Positions 1-8,125 of a stretch of 15,291 nt of DNA are shown here, one piece after another. The notes under the pieces were generated by a model. The model was not told where the DNA came from, ran no database searches, and saw nothing but the letters and a program-made list of their open reading frames with translations. Source of the DNA: an uncultured Oscillospiraceae bacterium (GTDB taxonomy: Bacteria; Bacillota; Clostridia; Oscillospirales; Ruminococcaceae); the NCBI GenBank assembly GCA_900552945.1, contig USBI01000044.1, positions 1-15,291 on the forward strand, given 5' to 3'. Made by a program: the position numbers and the translations under genes. Every line of letters starts with the position of its first letter. The stretch's first letter is position 1.

Positions 1-46
1 AGATAGGCTCCGGTCTCGTGGGCTCGGAGATGTGTATAAGAGACAG
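1..46 (+). other. Nextera i7-side sequencing adapter (artefact)
   Basis: Bases 13-46 are the Nextera transposase read-2 adapter, and bases 28-46 are the 19-bp Tn5 mosaic end (AGATGTGTATAAGAGACAG). Bases 1-4 match the end of the P7 primer. Bases 5-12 (AGGCTCCG) sit where the i7 index belongs and, from memory, match index N720. This is library-preparation sequence and not genomic DNA. The genome starts at about base 47. Confidence 0.97.
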
Positions 47-80
47 GATTAAAACAGCTGTGAAAAATCCTGCGAATTTC

Positions 81-2102
81 TTACTTTTTCTTCTTCGTCT
101 TGCCATGCATGCTTCCTTTCCGTTTTGCAGCCGCCGAAGCCTTTTCACTCAGCTTTAGCGTCTTCTTTCCTTTTTTGGCGGCTTTGGCACCAGAATGCTT
201 TTGTTTGAGTTTTTGATTCTTTTCCCGAATTGCCCCCACTGCTTTCTGTTCGGCGCGTTTTCCAAGATTTTTCCCTTTGCTCACCGTGCGGCGCGCTTTG
301 TCTGAAAAATCCGGCAGTTCACGGACAAGACGGTTTGGTCCTGTACCGATGAGATCGGTTCGTTTCGCAAGCCGCAGTGCTTTGATGACCAGCTCACGGT
401 TAGCCGGGCGGAAATACTGAAGCAATGCCCGCTGCATTGCCTTTTCTTCCGCCGTACGGGGTACATAGACTTCCTCCATCGTCATGGGGTTGAGTCCAGT
501 ATAAAACATACAGGTGGACAAGGTACCCGGTGTTGGATAAAAATCCTGCACCTGTTCCGGGCGCATATGATGCTCTTTCAAAAACAGCGCAAGTTCGACG
601 GCATCCTCCAGCCGGCTTCCCGGATGGGAGGACATCAAATAAGGAACAAGGTACTGCTCTTTTCCAACCTCTTTGGTAATCTGATAAAACCGATCCGCAA
701 ACTGGCGGTAAACCTCAATGTGCGGCTTGCCCATGGCATCCAACACGCGGGCGGAACAATGCTCCGGCGCGACCTTGAGCTGCCCGCTGACGTGATACTG
801 AACCAATTCCCGCATAAACGAAGGGTCTGGGTCTTGCATCAGGTAGTCATAACGGATTCCCGAGCGGATAAACACCCGCTTCACTCCCGGGATGGCACGG
901 AGCTTGCGAAGCATGTCAAGGTATTCCGTATGATCGGCAACAAGCTGTCCGCAGGGCTGCGGCGCAAGGCACTTGCGTTCACGGCAGAGCCCATGCTCTA
1001 ACTGTTTGTCACAGGACGGACGGCGGAAATTAGCAGTCGGGCCGCCAACATCGTGAATATATCCTTTGAACCGCGGATTTTTTACAAACGATTCCGCTTC
1101 CTTTAAAACCGACTCTTCACTGCGGCAGGTGATTTTTCTGCCCTGATGCAGTGCGATCGAACAGAAATTGCAGTGCCCAAAGCATCCCCGGTTATGGGTG
1201 ATGGAAAATTCCACTTCTTCAATGGCGGGAACACCTCCCTGTTTTTCATAGCTCGGGTGATACATGCGCATATACGGCAATGAATAGACCCAGTCCATTT
1301 CCTGCTGGGTGAGAACGCGCATTGGCGGATTTTGCACGAGCATCCGGCCTCCATGCCGCTGGATGACCGTACGGCCGTACACCTCGTCCTGTTCCGTAAT
1401 CTGGATTTTGCAGGCTTTAGCGTACGCGTCCTTACGAGTGCTCACCTGTTCAAAGTTCGGGCACTCCTTGGCACCGAGCGGCGTATTTTTCGGTTCGGTG
1501 AGATAACAGGTGCCGCGTATATCAGTGATCTTTTCCGGTGGGATTCCCGCCGCGAGCCGCTTTGCGATCTCAATGGTCTGAAGCTCACCCATGCCATAGG
1601 TGAGAAGATCGGCGCCCGAATCCACCAGAATGGACGGACGGACCGCATCATCCCAATAATCGTAATGGGCAAACCGGCGCAAAGACGCTTCCAGTCCGCC
1701 GATGACAATGGGAATATCCCCAAACGCCTTGCGAATCTGCTTACAGTAAACGATTACCGCTCGGTCCGGCCGTTTCCCTGCTTTTCCTCCGGGAGAATAG
1801 GCATCGTCCGTGCGCAGTTTTTTGGCGGATGTATAATGGGCGACCATCGAGTCGATGTTGCCGCCGTTGACAAAAAAGCCGTACTTCGGCGCACCGAACC
1901 GTTCAAAATCGGCCAAGGTATGGTAATGCGGCTGGGCAATCATGCCCACGGTATAGCCCTGTGCCTCCAATACACGAGAAATGATAGCGATGCCAAAACT
2001 GGGGTGATCGACATAACCGTCGCCGGTCACGCAGATAAAATCGAACTGGTCGATTCCCCGTTCTTTCATCTCCTGTTTGGTCAGGGGTAAAAATCCTGCC
2101 AT
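81..2102 (-). CDS. ygiQ: YgiQ-family radical SAM protein
   Basis: A radical S-adenosylmethionine enzyme of the YgiQ family, cytoplasmic, with no reaction established that I know of. The start at 2102 is chosen because AGGAGGT lies just upstream and the family N-terminus (MAGFLPLTKQEMKERG) begins there; the open frame runs 36 codons further upstream but has no family sequence. That gives 673 aa. The 4Fe-4S motif CX3CX2C is at about C307, C311 and C314 (RGCFGHCNFCSIA), with the family GGPTANF motif near 352-358. A second cysteine group follows at about C364, C373, C378 and C384, which could bind another metal centre. The last ~70 residues are very rich in Lys, Arg and Ala and look disordered, perhaps nucleic-acid binding. 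It is the last gene of the minus-strand tepA-ftsK run, 59 nt after the ftsK stop. The family call is firm; the function is open. Confidence 0.93.
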   Translation of the reverse strand: MAGFLPLTKQEMKERGIDQFDFICVTGDGYVDHPSFGIAIISRVLEAQGYTVGMIAQPHYHTLADFERFGAPKYGFFVNGGNIDSMVAHYTSAKKLRTDDAYSPGGKAGKRPDRAVIVYCKQIRKAFGDIPIVIGGLEASLRRFAHYDYWDDAVRPSILVDSGADLLTYGMGELQTIEIAKRLAAGIPPEKITDIRGTCYLTEPKNTPLGAKECPNFEQVSTRKDAYAKACKIQITEQDEVYGRTVIQRHGGRMLVQNPPMRVLTQQEMDWVYSLPYMRMYHPSYEKQGGVPAIEEVEFSITHNRGCFGHCNFCSIALHQGRKITCRSEESVLKEAESFVKNPRFKGYIHDVGGPTANFRRPSCDKQLEHGLCRERKCLAPQPCGQLVADHTEYLDMLRKLRAIPGVKRVFIRSGIRYDYLMQDPDPSFMRELVQYHVSGQLKVAPEHCSARVLDAMGKPHIEVYRQFADRFYQITKEVGKEQYLVPYLMSSHPGSRLEDAVELALFLKEHHMRPEQVQDFYPTPGTLSTCMFYTGLNPMTMEEVYVPRTAEEKAMQRALLQYFRPANRELVIKALRLAKRTDLIGTGPNRLVRELPDFSDKARRTVSKGKNLGKRAEQKAVGAIREKNQKLKQKHSGAKAAKKGKKTLKLSEKASAAAKRKGSMHGKTKKKK

Positions 2103-2124
2103 AAAAAAACCTCCTAAACAGAAC

Positions 2125-2144
2125 ACGGCGCCGCCCGGCGCCGT
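2125..2144 (-). terminator. GC-rich stem-loop between ftsK and ygiQ
   Basis: A perfect 8-bp inverted repeat, ACGGCGCC and GGCGCCGT with a 4-nt loop, lies between the ftsK stop and the ygiQ ribosome site. Transcribed leftward it is followed by GTTCTGTTT, not by a clean U-run, so it may be a leaky terminator, an attenuator or an RNA-stability element. It would lower ygiQ output relative to ftsK if it terminates at all. Confidence 0.5.
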
Positions 2145-2161
2145 TTCCAAAGCCCGGTGAA

Positions 2162-4717
2162 CTATTCTTCCGACTGGGCCTCGTCCCTGTTCATATTGCG
2201 TTCCAGCCACTGCTGACGGGTCATGAGTACCTGCCGCGGCTTACTTCCCTCAAACGGGCCGACAATGCCCATCTCTTCCATTTCATCAATCAGACGTGCC
2301 GCACGCGCATAGCCAAGCTTCAATCTGCGCTGCAGGTAAGAAGTCGAAGCCTGTCCCGCTTCAATCACACATTCGATCGCTGCAGACAGCATATCATCCT
2401 TCTCGTCGAATCCGCCTCCGCCGGAACCGCCGCTTCCTTTCTCAGCGACCGCCTGTTTTTCAATCTCGTCAATGACCTTCTGATCATACTCGGTCGTTTC
2501 TTTATGCTTAACAAATCCAACGACCTGTTCCACTTCTTTTTCAGTTACAAAGCAACCCTGTACGCGCAAAGGTTTTGGAAATCCGACCGGATAAAACAGC
2601 ATATCACCCCGACCAAGCAGTTTTTCCGCGCCGCTTCCATCCAAAATGGTGCGTGAATCCACCTGCGAACTGACCGCAAAGGCAATACGGCTTGGAATAT
2701 TTGCTTTAATAAGGCCGGTGATAACATCCACCGACGGACGCTGGGTGGCGATGATAAGATGCATACCCGCGGCGCGCGCCATCTGTGCCAGACGGCAGAT
2801 GGAATCTTCCACCTCATTGGGAGCCGCCATCATCAGGTCGGCAAGCTCGTCAATGATAATGACGATCTGCGGCAGTTTTTCAAGTTCATCTGAATTTTCG
2901 GCAATGCTGTTGTAACCTTCCAGGTCACGAACCGAATTATCCGCAAACAGCTTGTACCGTTTGAGCATTTCCGTTACCGCCCAGCCAAGAGCGCCCGCCG
3001 CCTTACGCGGGTCGGTCACGACCGGAACGAGCAGATGCGGAATGCCGTTGTACACGCCAAGTTCGACTACCTTCGGGTCGATCATCAACAGGCGGACTTC
3101 ATCCGGCTTCGCCTTATACAACAGGCTGATAATGATTGAGTTGATACAAACCGACTTACCGGAACCGGTAGAACCCGCGATCAGCAGATGCGGCATTTTG
3201 GCAAGATCGGCAAGGGTCACATTGCCGGCAATATCCCGGCCAAGGGCAACAGTAAGCTTGGACTTCGCATCGTAAAATTTATCCGTATCGATGATTTCAC
3301 GCATGGTGACAACATCAATGATCTTATTCGGCACCTCAATGCCGACAGCGGGCTTATTCGGGATTGGCGCCTCAATGCGCACGCCCGCAGCCGCAAGATT
3401 CAGCGCGATATCATCCGCAAGGCCTGTAATACGGCTGATTTTTACACCGGCGGACGGCTGAAGTTCGTAACGGGTCACAGCCGGGCCGCGGCTGACATTG
3501 ATGACACGAGTCTGGACACCAAAGCTTTTCAAAGTATCAACAAGACGCTCCGCATTTGCTTTCAGCTCCGCGCTTGCATCCACATTCGCACCCGCCTTCG
3601 GAGCGCGCAATAGACTGATTGGCGGAAAAACATAGGTTTCCGGCTCTTCTTTCGTATCAAAATGGAGCTGAGAATCAGCATCCGGAACCAGCATTTTTTC
3701 AGCAGCAATCGGTTCGTTTACAGGCTGGGACGCAGCCGCCTGCGCTTCAGAAGATTCGGAAGGCTGTGCCGCTGTATGTTCCGCTGCGTTTTTTACATCT
3801 GCCGCACTGGCGGCAGGCTCGCCGGAGGGAAGGTCATCATCATCCAAACCGGGGATGTGTACGGTAAACGGTTTCTTTTCTTCGGCAGGCTGCTGTTTTT
3901 CGGGAGCATCATCCAAAGGAATATCAATGCGCGAAGACCTTTTTTTCTTCTTTTCCGGTTTCTGCTCTTTTCCTGAAAAATCCGGAACCGAAATTGGCTC
4001 ACCGTTTAACGGTTTCGCGGTAGGCCCAAGGTCAACATCAATATCAAAACGCGCGGCGCTTCGCTCAGCGCGTGCCAATTCTTTCTGTTCGACCCGCTCC
4101 GCATAATCCTCTTTCATCTTTCTGACCGGTGTTGCCACACCGCTCAAAAGTCCATGCAGTGTAGTGCCGGTGAGAATCATTAAAAATACGAAGATCAGCA
4201 ACCCGGTAATGATACCGGCACCTGTCTGCCCACAGGCAGCAAGCAAAGGCCAGCCGATAAAACCGGAAACAATACCACCACCGCGCAGTGCCACACCATC
4301 TTCATAAAGGCCGACCCACTTGTCAATAAACCCATCCCCCGGAACCGAGCCAACGCAAAGAATCTGCAAAAGGGAAGAAAACAAAACAAGCAGCAAAAAG
4401 GTTTGCCAAATTTTGTGTTTGACCGCACCGATTGGCCGGTCGGTCGAAGCGCAGATCGCTATGTAAATGAAAAGCGGTGCAATGATATATCCTGTAAAGC
4501 CAAACAAGCCAAACAGAACATCATGACAAACGCCCCAGACGTTTTCACCGTCTATGATGCTCAAAAAGAACACCAGAACACCAAGTGCAAAATAAACAAT
4601 TGCTGTGACCTGGTTGGACCGCTTTTCGGCTTTTTTGGTTTGACGGGAAGCCGGACGGCCCCGTTTTGCGGCAGTTTTGCCGGTCGTTTTCCTTTTACCG
4701 GAAGATTTCGCTGCCAT
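2162..4717 (-). CDS. ftsK: DNA translocase FtsK/SpoIIIE
   Basis: A septum-anchored ATP-driven DNA pump that moves chromosome DNA through the closing division or sporulation septum. The start at 4717 follows AAGGAGA with 4-nt spacing; an in-frame ATG 24 nt upstream has no ribosome site. The product is 851 aa. It has a basic N-terminal tail, then hydrophobic membrane segments between about 38 and 190, including 38-55, 68-90, 103-122 and 168-192. A Pro/Ala/Glu/Lys-rich linker covers about 230-360. The RecA-like motor has Walker A GSTGSGKS at 515-522 and Walker [14 protein letters not shown] at about 618-630. A Gly/Ser hinge near 760-770 leads to the gamma winged-helix domain (about 778-837, [21 protein letters not shown]), which reads oriented DNA signals. 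All domains are intact. It lies 30 nt after uppP. FtsK and SpoIIIE cannot be told apart from sequence alone. Confidence 0.96.
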   Translation of the reverse strand: MAAKSSGKRKTTGKTAAKRGRPASRQTKKAEKRSNQVTAIVYFALGVLVFFLSIIDGENVWGVCHDVLFGLFGFTGYIIAPLFIYIAICASTDRPIGAVKHKIWQTFLLLVLFSSLLQILCVGSVPGDGFIDKWVGLYEDGVALRGGGIVSGFIGWPLLAACGQTGAGIITGLLIFVFLMILTGTTLHGLLSGVATPVRKMKEDYAERVEQKELARAERSAARFDIDVDLGPTAKPLNGEPISVPDFSGKEQKPEKKKKRSSRIDIPLDDAPEKQQPAEEKKPFTVHIPGLDDDDLPSGEPAASAADVKNAAEHTAAQPSESSEAQAAASQPVNEPIAAEKMLVPDADSQLHFDTKEEPETYVFPPISLLRAPKAGANVDASAELKANAERLVDTLKSFGVQTRVINVSRGPAVTRYELQPSAGVKISRITGLADDIALNLAAAGVRIEAPIPNKPAVGIEVPNKIIDVVTMREIIDTDKFYDAKSKLTVALGRDIAGNVTLADLAKMPHLLIAGSTGSGKSVCINSIIISLLYKAKPDEVRLLMIDPKVVELGVYNGIPHLLVPVVTDPRKAAGALGWAVTEMLKRYKLFADNSVRDLEGYNSIAENSDELEKLPQIVIIIDELADLMMAAPNEVEDSICRLAQMARAAGMHLIIATQRPSVDVITGLIKANIPSRIAFAVSSQVDSRTILDGSGAEKLLGRGDMLFYPVGFPKPLRVQGCFVTEKEVEQVVGFVKHKETTEYDQKVIDEIEKQAVAEKGSGGSGGGGFDEKDDMLSAAIECVIEAGQASTSYLQRRLKLGYARAARLIDEMEEMGIVGPFEGSKPRQVLMTRQQWLERNMNRDEAQSEE

Positions 4718-4747
4718 GTTCTCTCCTTCTTTTACAATCATTCAATG

Positions 4748-5623
4748 TTAAGCGACAAACAGCTGGGTGATGTTGCAGCCGTTTACCGCTTCAATAATGC
4801 TAATGATAATAACAACTACGCCAAGCGCCAGCGTATAGTAGGCAAAAATACGGAATTTATCGGTTTTAACCAACCAGCGAACCATTTTGATCGCCAAAAA
4901 GCCAACAACCGCAGCAACAAAGAAGCCTACGATCAACGAAAGCGGTTCAACACTGGAAACAGAACTGTCATAATCCATCAGTTCAGTCAACGCACCCGCC
5001 AAGATGGGAGGAATGGACATGATAAACGAAAATTTTACCGCAGTCGCGCGGGTAAGCCCGCGGAACAATCCACCGGCAATGGTGGAACCGGAACGGGAAA
5101 CGCCCGGAAGCAGAGCGACTCCCTGAAACACACCGATAACAAGCGCGTCTTTTGCTTTAATATCTTTAACCTGCTTTCTGCCGCGGCTGCTGAAGCGGTC
5201 AGACAAGAACAGGATGACGCCGGTATATAAGAAGCAGAAGCCCTCAATTAAAATGCTGTCGTCAGACGAAATACCGACGATTGGGTCTTTGATAAAGTAA
5301 AACAAGCCCAAAGGAAGCGTGGCAACAATGAGCATAACAAGAAGCCGACGGGTTTCAGACATCTCTTTAAAATGAAACTTTCCGGTAAAAATGTCACGGA
5401 CCGACCGGCCGATTTCAAGCACCAGATCCCAAATCGTTTTGTAATAAGCTACAAATACCGCAAGAAGGGTACCCAAATGGAGTACAACTGTAAAAAGAAC
5501 CGCCGAATCGCCGCTCACACCCATAAAATGCTGCGCAAGTGACAGGTGCCCGGAACTGGAAACCGGCAGAAATTCGGTCAGCCCCTGTACGATTGCCTGA
5601 ATAATAGAGTCCCAAATACCCAT
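4748..5623 (-). CDS. uppP: Undecaprenyl-diphosphate phosphatase UppP (BacA)
   Basis: An integral membrane enzyme that removes a phosphate from undecaprenyl diphosphate, recycling the lipid carrier for peptidoglycan and other wall polymers; extra copies confer bacitracin resistance in other bacteria. At 291 aa it has the usual family length. Both family signatures are present: the N-terminal QGLTEFLPVSSSGH segment (residues 13-26, with Glu17 and His26) and PGVSRSGST at 173-181 with the conserved Arg177. The rest is strongly hydrophobic and consistent with the usual multi-spanning fold. The start ATG is preceded by AGGATG. It sits between ylzJ and ftsK, which are neighbours in Bacillus subtilis, so uppP appears to be a lineage-specific insertion into that order. 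It is probably co-transcribed from the tepA promoter. Confidence 0.96.
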   Translation of the reverse strand: MGIWDSIIQAIVQGLTEFLPVSSSGHLSLAQHFMGVSGDSAVLFTVVLHLGTLLAVFVAYYKTIWDLVLEIGRSVRDIFTGKFHFKEMSETRRLLVMLIVATLPLGLFYFIKDPIVGISSDDSILIEGFCFLYTGVILFLSDRFSSRGRKQVKDIKAKDALVIGVFQGVALLPGVSRSGSTIAGGLFRGLTRATAVKFSFIMSIPPILAGALTELMDYDSSVSSVEPLSLIVGFFVAAVVGFLAIKMVRWLVKTDKFRIFAYYTLALGVVVIIISIIEAVNGCNITQLFVA

Positions 5624-5670
5624 TTTCGTTTCATCCTATTCTGTCAATAAATTTGCCTGTTGGCAGATGG

Positions 5671-5877
5671 TCAAAAAATTGATTTTCCCGGAAAATACCG
5701 TGGGTCCAGATAATCCATAGGATCTGTAGAAATCATACGGCCGATCACAAACCTTCCGTTTGATTTCGTTCCTTCAAAAATACGCCCACCACGGCAGATA
5801 ATCTCTCCCTGCGCAACCGATTCACCGTCCGGGAAAACGGCGAATACTTCGTCAGGATTCAGAATGGTGTGAAACAT
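5671..5877 (-). CDS. ylzJ: YlzJ-like small protein
   Basis: A 68-aa protein starting [18 protein letters not shown]. The start at 5877 is set by a strong GGGGAGGAAG ribosome site; the frame is open 14 codons upstream, but that extension is only a basic translation of tepA sequence. It overlaps the 3' end of tepA by 26 nt in another frame, implying translational coupling. Its position directly after tepA and near ftsK is that of YlzJ in Bacillus, and the first residues (M-HTI-P-E) resemble what I recall of that family. There is no signal peptide or membrane segment. The function of YlzJ is unknown to me. The identification rests on synteny and the short N-terminal motif. Confidence 0.82.
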   Translation of the reverse strand: MFHTILNPDEVFAVFPDGESVAQGEIICRGGRIFEGTKSNGRFVIGRMISTDPMDYLDPRYFPGKSIF

Positions 5878-6634
5878 TTTCTTCCTCCCCATCCTGTTTT
5901 TTCTTTTCATTTTCATCAATCATGGAATACAGATAATCAATGGCCTGTGAAAGATCACCCAGTTCATCGATCAAACCGCATTCCACTGCCGCGGTACCGT
6001 CCAAAACGGTGCCGACATCCATCACCAGTTCCCCGGTCTGCATCATCAGCCGCTTAAACGTTTCGGCGGTAATGGAAGAATTCGCCGTCACGAATTTGAC
6101 GATTCGCTCCTGCATCTTCTCAAAATACGAAAGAGTTTGCGGCACGCCAAGTACGGTCCCGTTCATCCGCACCGGATGGATCGTCATGGTAGCGGACGGC
6201 ACAATAAACGAGTGCTTCGCGCTGACCGCGAGCGGCACGCCGATCGAATGCCCTCCGCCCAAAATCAGAGAAACGGTCGGCTTTTTCATGCCGGAAATAA
6301 GCTCAGCAATGGCAAGGCCCGCTTCCACGTCACCGCCAACGGTGTTGAGCAGCACAAGAAGGCCTTTGATCTCTTCCGACTCCTCAATGGCCACCAACTG
6401 CGGAAGCACATGCTCATACTTGGTGGTTTTGTTCTGAGGCGGGAGGATGAAATGGCCCTCCACCTGACCGATGATTGTCAAGCAATGGATTAAATGCCGC
6501 CCTTTCGCCGTAACCGAACCGGAATGAAAAATCTCATCCGCCTGGGATTCGCCGCTGAAAGAGGCCTGCTCTTCCTGTTCCGGCAGGTTTTCAGGTTCAC
6601 GGCTTGGTTCAATGGTATTCTGTTTATAATGCAT
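5852..6634 (-). CDS. tepA: TepA/YmfB, ClpP-fold serine protease
   Basis: A 260-aa protein of the ClpP/crotonase-fold TepA group. In Bacillus it is called translocation-enhancing protein and has been linked to secretion and to spore protein turnover. The start ATG at 6634 has GAGGTG six bases upstream; a GTG two codons earlier overlaps that site and is rejected. After a charged, disordered first ~45 residues comes the core [20 protein letters not shown], then [10 protein letters not shown] (oxyanion region, about 97-106). The GGGHSIG nucleophile motif puts Ser at about 130, and TMTIHPV puts His at about 153. A late Asp near 206 could complete the triad. No signal peptide is seen, so it is likely cytoplasmic. 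It is first in the operon, followed by ylzJ. Confidence 0.94.
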   Translation of the reverse strand: MHYKQNTIEPSREPENLPEQEEQASFSGESQADEIFHSGSVTAKGRHLIHCLTIIGQVEGHFILPPQNKTTKYEHVLPQLVAIEESEEIKGLLVLLNTVGGDVEAGLAIAELISGMKKPTVSLILGGGHSIGVPLAVSAKHSFIVPSATMTIHPVRMNGTVLGVPQTLSYFEKMQERIVKFVTANSSITAETFKRLMMQTGELVMDVGTVLDGTAAVECGLIDELGDLSQAIDYLYSMIDENEKKKQDGEEENVSHHSES

Positions 6635-6687
6635 ACACACACCTCGGTTATTTTATTATCACCGATAGTGTGGGTGCGCAGAAAAAA

Positions 6688-6716
6688 ATTATACCACTTT
6701 TTTTACAAAAAGAACA
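6688..6716 (-). promoter_or_regulatory. Extended -10 promoter for the tepA operon
   Basis: Reading leftward, TATAAT lies at 6693-6688 and is preceded by TGG, giving an extended -10 (TGGTATAAT). With a 17-nt spacer the -35 hexamer (TGTTCT, 6716-6711) is poor, which is tolerated with an extended -10. Transcription would begin near 6680, leaving about 45 nt of leader before tepA. It starts only a few bases past the stop codon of the upstream gene, with no strong terminator between them, so read-through from the activase operon is possible. Confidence 0.65.
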
Positions 6717-6719
6717 GCC

Positions 6720-8108
6720 TTAAAGTGCAGGCGTTTTCTCCTGCTCCCTGTTTTGCACTGCCTTTTCTCCCAATTCGGAAAGATGAGGGTCCTGCACCAG
6801 CGGGGTATTTTCCCAGTCTTCCGCCATGCTGGCATGCTCTTTTTCCATTTTGGAACGGGCGACCGCCAGCATGAGCTTAATGCGATTTTCCTGGTTGACC
6901 TTGGTAGCGCCTGGGTCGTAATCGATCGCCACAATATTCGCTTCCGGATGCTTGGTTTTGATGCTGCGAACCATGCCTTTTCCGACGACATGATTTGGCA
7001 GACAACCAAACGGCTGCGCGCAAACAATGTTTCCCACACCGTCGGCAATAAGTTCCAGCATCTCAGCTGTCAAAAGCCAGCCTTCACCCATTTTTGCGCC
7101 GTAACCGATGTACCCGTTGACAAGCGCTTTCAGGTGTTCATAGCCGCCCGGCACATAAAAGGATGGTTCGGTCCGCACGGCGTCCAGCATGAGGCGCTGA
7201 CAATGAAGAACGTATTTCATCAGCTTGGAGGCAAAAAAGCGCACCGGGCGTTTTCCGCCGTACAAACGGTAGTCCTCAATTCGGTTATCGATTTTAAAAA
7301 TAATGAAATCCATCAAGCCGGGAACAAAAACTTCCGCTCCCTCTGAAAGAAGAAACTCTTCCAGATTGTTGTTCCCAAGAGGAGAATATTTGATGTAAAT
7401 CTCCCCCACGATACCAACTTTGACCTTTTCCGTGCGGTTGACCGGAAGCTTCGCAAAATCTTTTACGATGTTGTTAAAATGCACGACCATTTCTTTCTGC
7501 TTCAAACCGCGGCCGTTTTTAAATTCTTCCGACAGGCGAAGCACCCATTCATTGGTCAGCCGCTGTGCGTCACCCTCTGTGACCTCATACGGACGGACCT
7601 GATTGCGCAGCAGCATAAGAATATCCCCATACATGGCGCTTGCAACCAGCTCCCGAATCAAACGGAATGACCACTTGAAGCCAGGATTTTTTTCCAATCC
7701 GGACAGATTAACGCTGATGACCGGCACCTGCTCCATTCCGGAACGGCGGAGCGCTTTCCGCAACAGATGGATGTAGTTGGACGCACGGCATCCGCCGCCT
7801 GTCTGGGTGATTACCAGCGCTGTTTTATCCAGGTCATATTCCCCGCTTTTGAGCGCGTCCAGCATCTGCCCGATGACAAGGAGCGCAGGATAGCAGGTGT
7901 CATTATGTACATTTTCCAGTCCCTGAAGACGAATCGCCTCGCTGTCAGTACTGGTCAAAAGTTTTACGTTATAACCATGCAGCCGCAAAACATTTTTGAT
8001 GAGTTCAAAATGAATGGGCAGCATCTGCGGCATTAAAATTTGATATTCCTGCTTCATCTCTTTGGTAAACAGCAGGCGGCCGCTTTTATCGTATTTAAGT
8101 TCTGCCAA
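6720..8108 (-). CDS. 2-hydroxyacyl-CoA dehydratase-like (HgdB/D-type) protein
   Basis: A 462-aa protein matching the C-terminal third of the long clostridial CoA-enzyme activase proteins and related to the dehydratase/reductase subunits that accept electrons from HgdC-type activators. The start codon is TTG at 8108, preceded by GTGAGG with 8-nt spacing; the first residues MAELKYDKSGRLLFTKEM fit the family. Likely Fe-S ligand cysteines are C72 (NDTCYPA), C107 (TGGGCRASNY), C363 and C369 (CAQPFGCLPNH). It follows the 976-aa activase after only 17 nt, so the two are very likely made together and act in one complex. The true substrate is unknown; a classical 2-hydroxyacyl-CoA is not implied. The C-terminal ~40 residues are polar and probably disordered. 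Confidence 0.86.
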   Translation of the reverse strand: MAELKYDKSGRLLFTKEMKQEYQILMPQMLPIHFELIKNVLRLHGYNVKLLTSTDSEAIRLQGLENVHNDTCYPALLVIGQMLDALKSGEYDLDKTALVITQTGGGCRASNYIHLLRKALRRSGMEQVPVISVNLSGLEKNPGFKWSFRLIRELVASAMYGDILMLLRNQVRPYEVTEGDAQRLTNEWVLRLSEEFKNGRGLKQKEMVVHFNNIVKDFAKLPVNRTEKVKVGIVGEIYIKYSPLGNNNLEEFLLSEGAEVFVPGLMDFIIFKIDNRIEDYRLYGGKRPVRFFASKLMKYVLHCQRLMLDAVRTEPSFYVPGGYEHLKALVNGYIGYGAKMGEGWLLTAEMLELIADGVGNIVCAQPFGCLPNHVVGKGMVRSIKTKHPEANIVAIDYDPGATKVNQENRIKLMLAVARSKMEKEHASMAEDWENTPLVQDPHLSELGEKAVQNREQEKTPAL

Positions 8109-8125
8109 AAAATCGCCTCACTTTC

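Noticed and set aside
28..46. 19-bp repeat shared in inverted form with 15260-15278, resembling transposon ends
   Set aside because: This is the synthetic Tn5 mosaic end from library preparation, with flanking Nextera adapter bases, so it is not a composite transposon.
1332..2090. 252-codon open frame on the plus strand
   Set aside because: It is antisense to ygiQ with no domain or start signal; a shadow of the coding frame.
4403..5230. 275-codon open frame on the plus strand spanning ftsK and uppP
   Set aside because: It crosses two real genes and their boundary. The Asn/Arg-rich translation has no motif.
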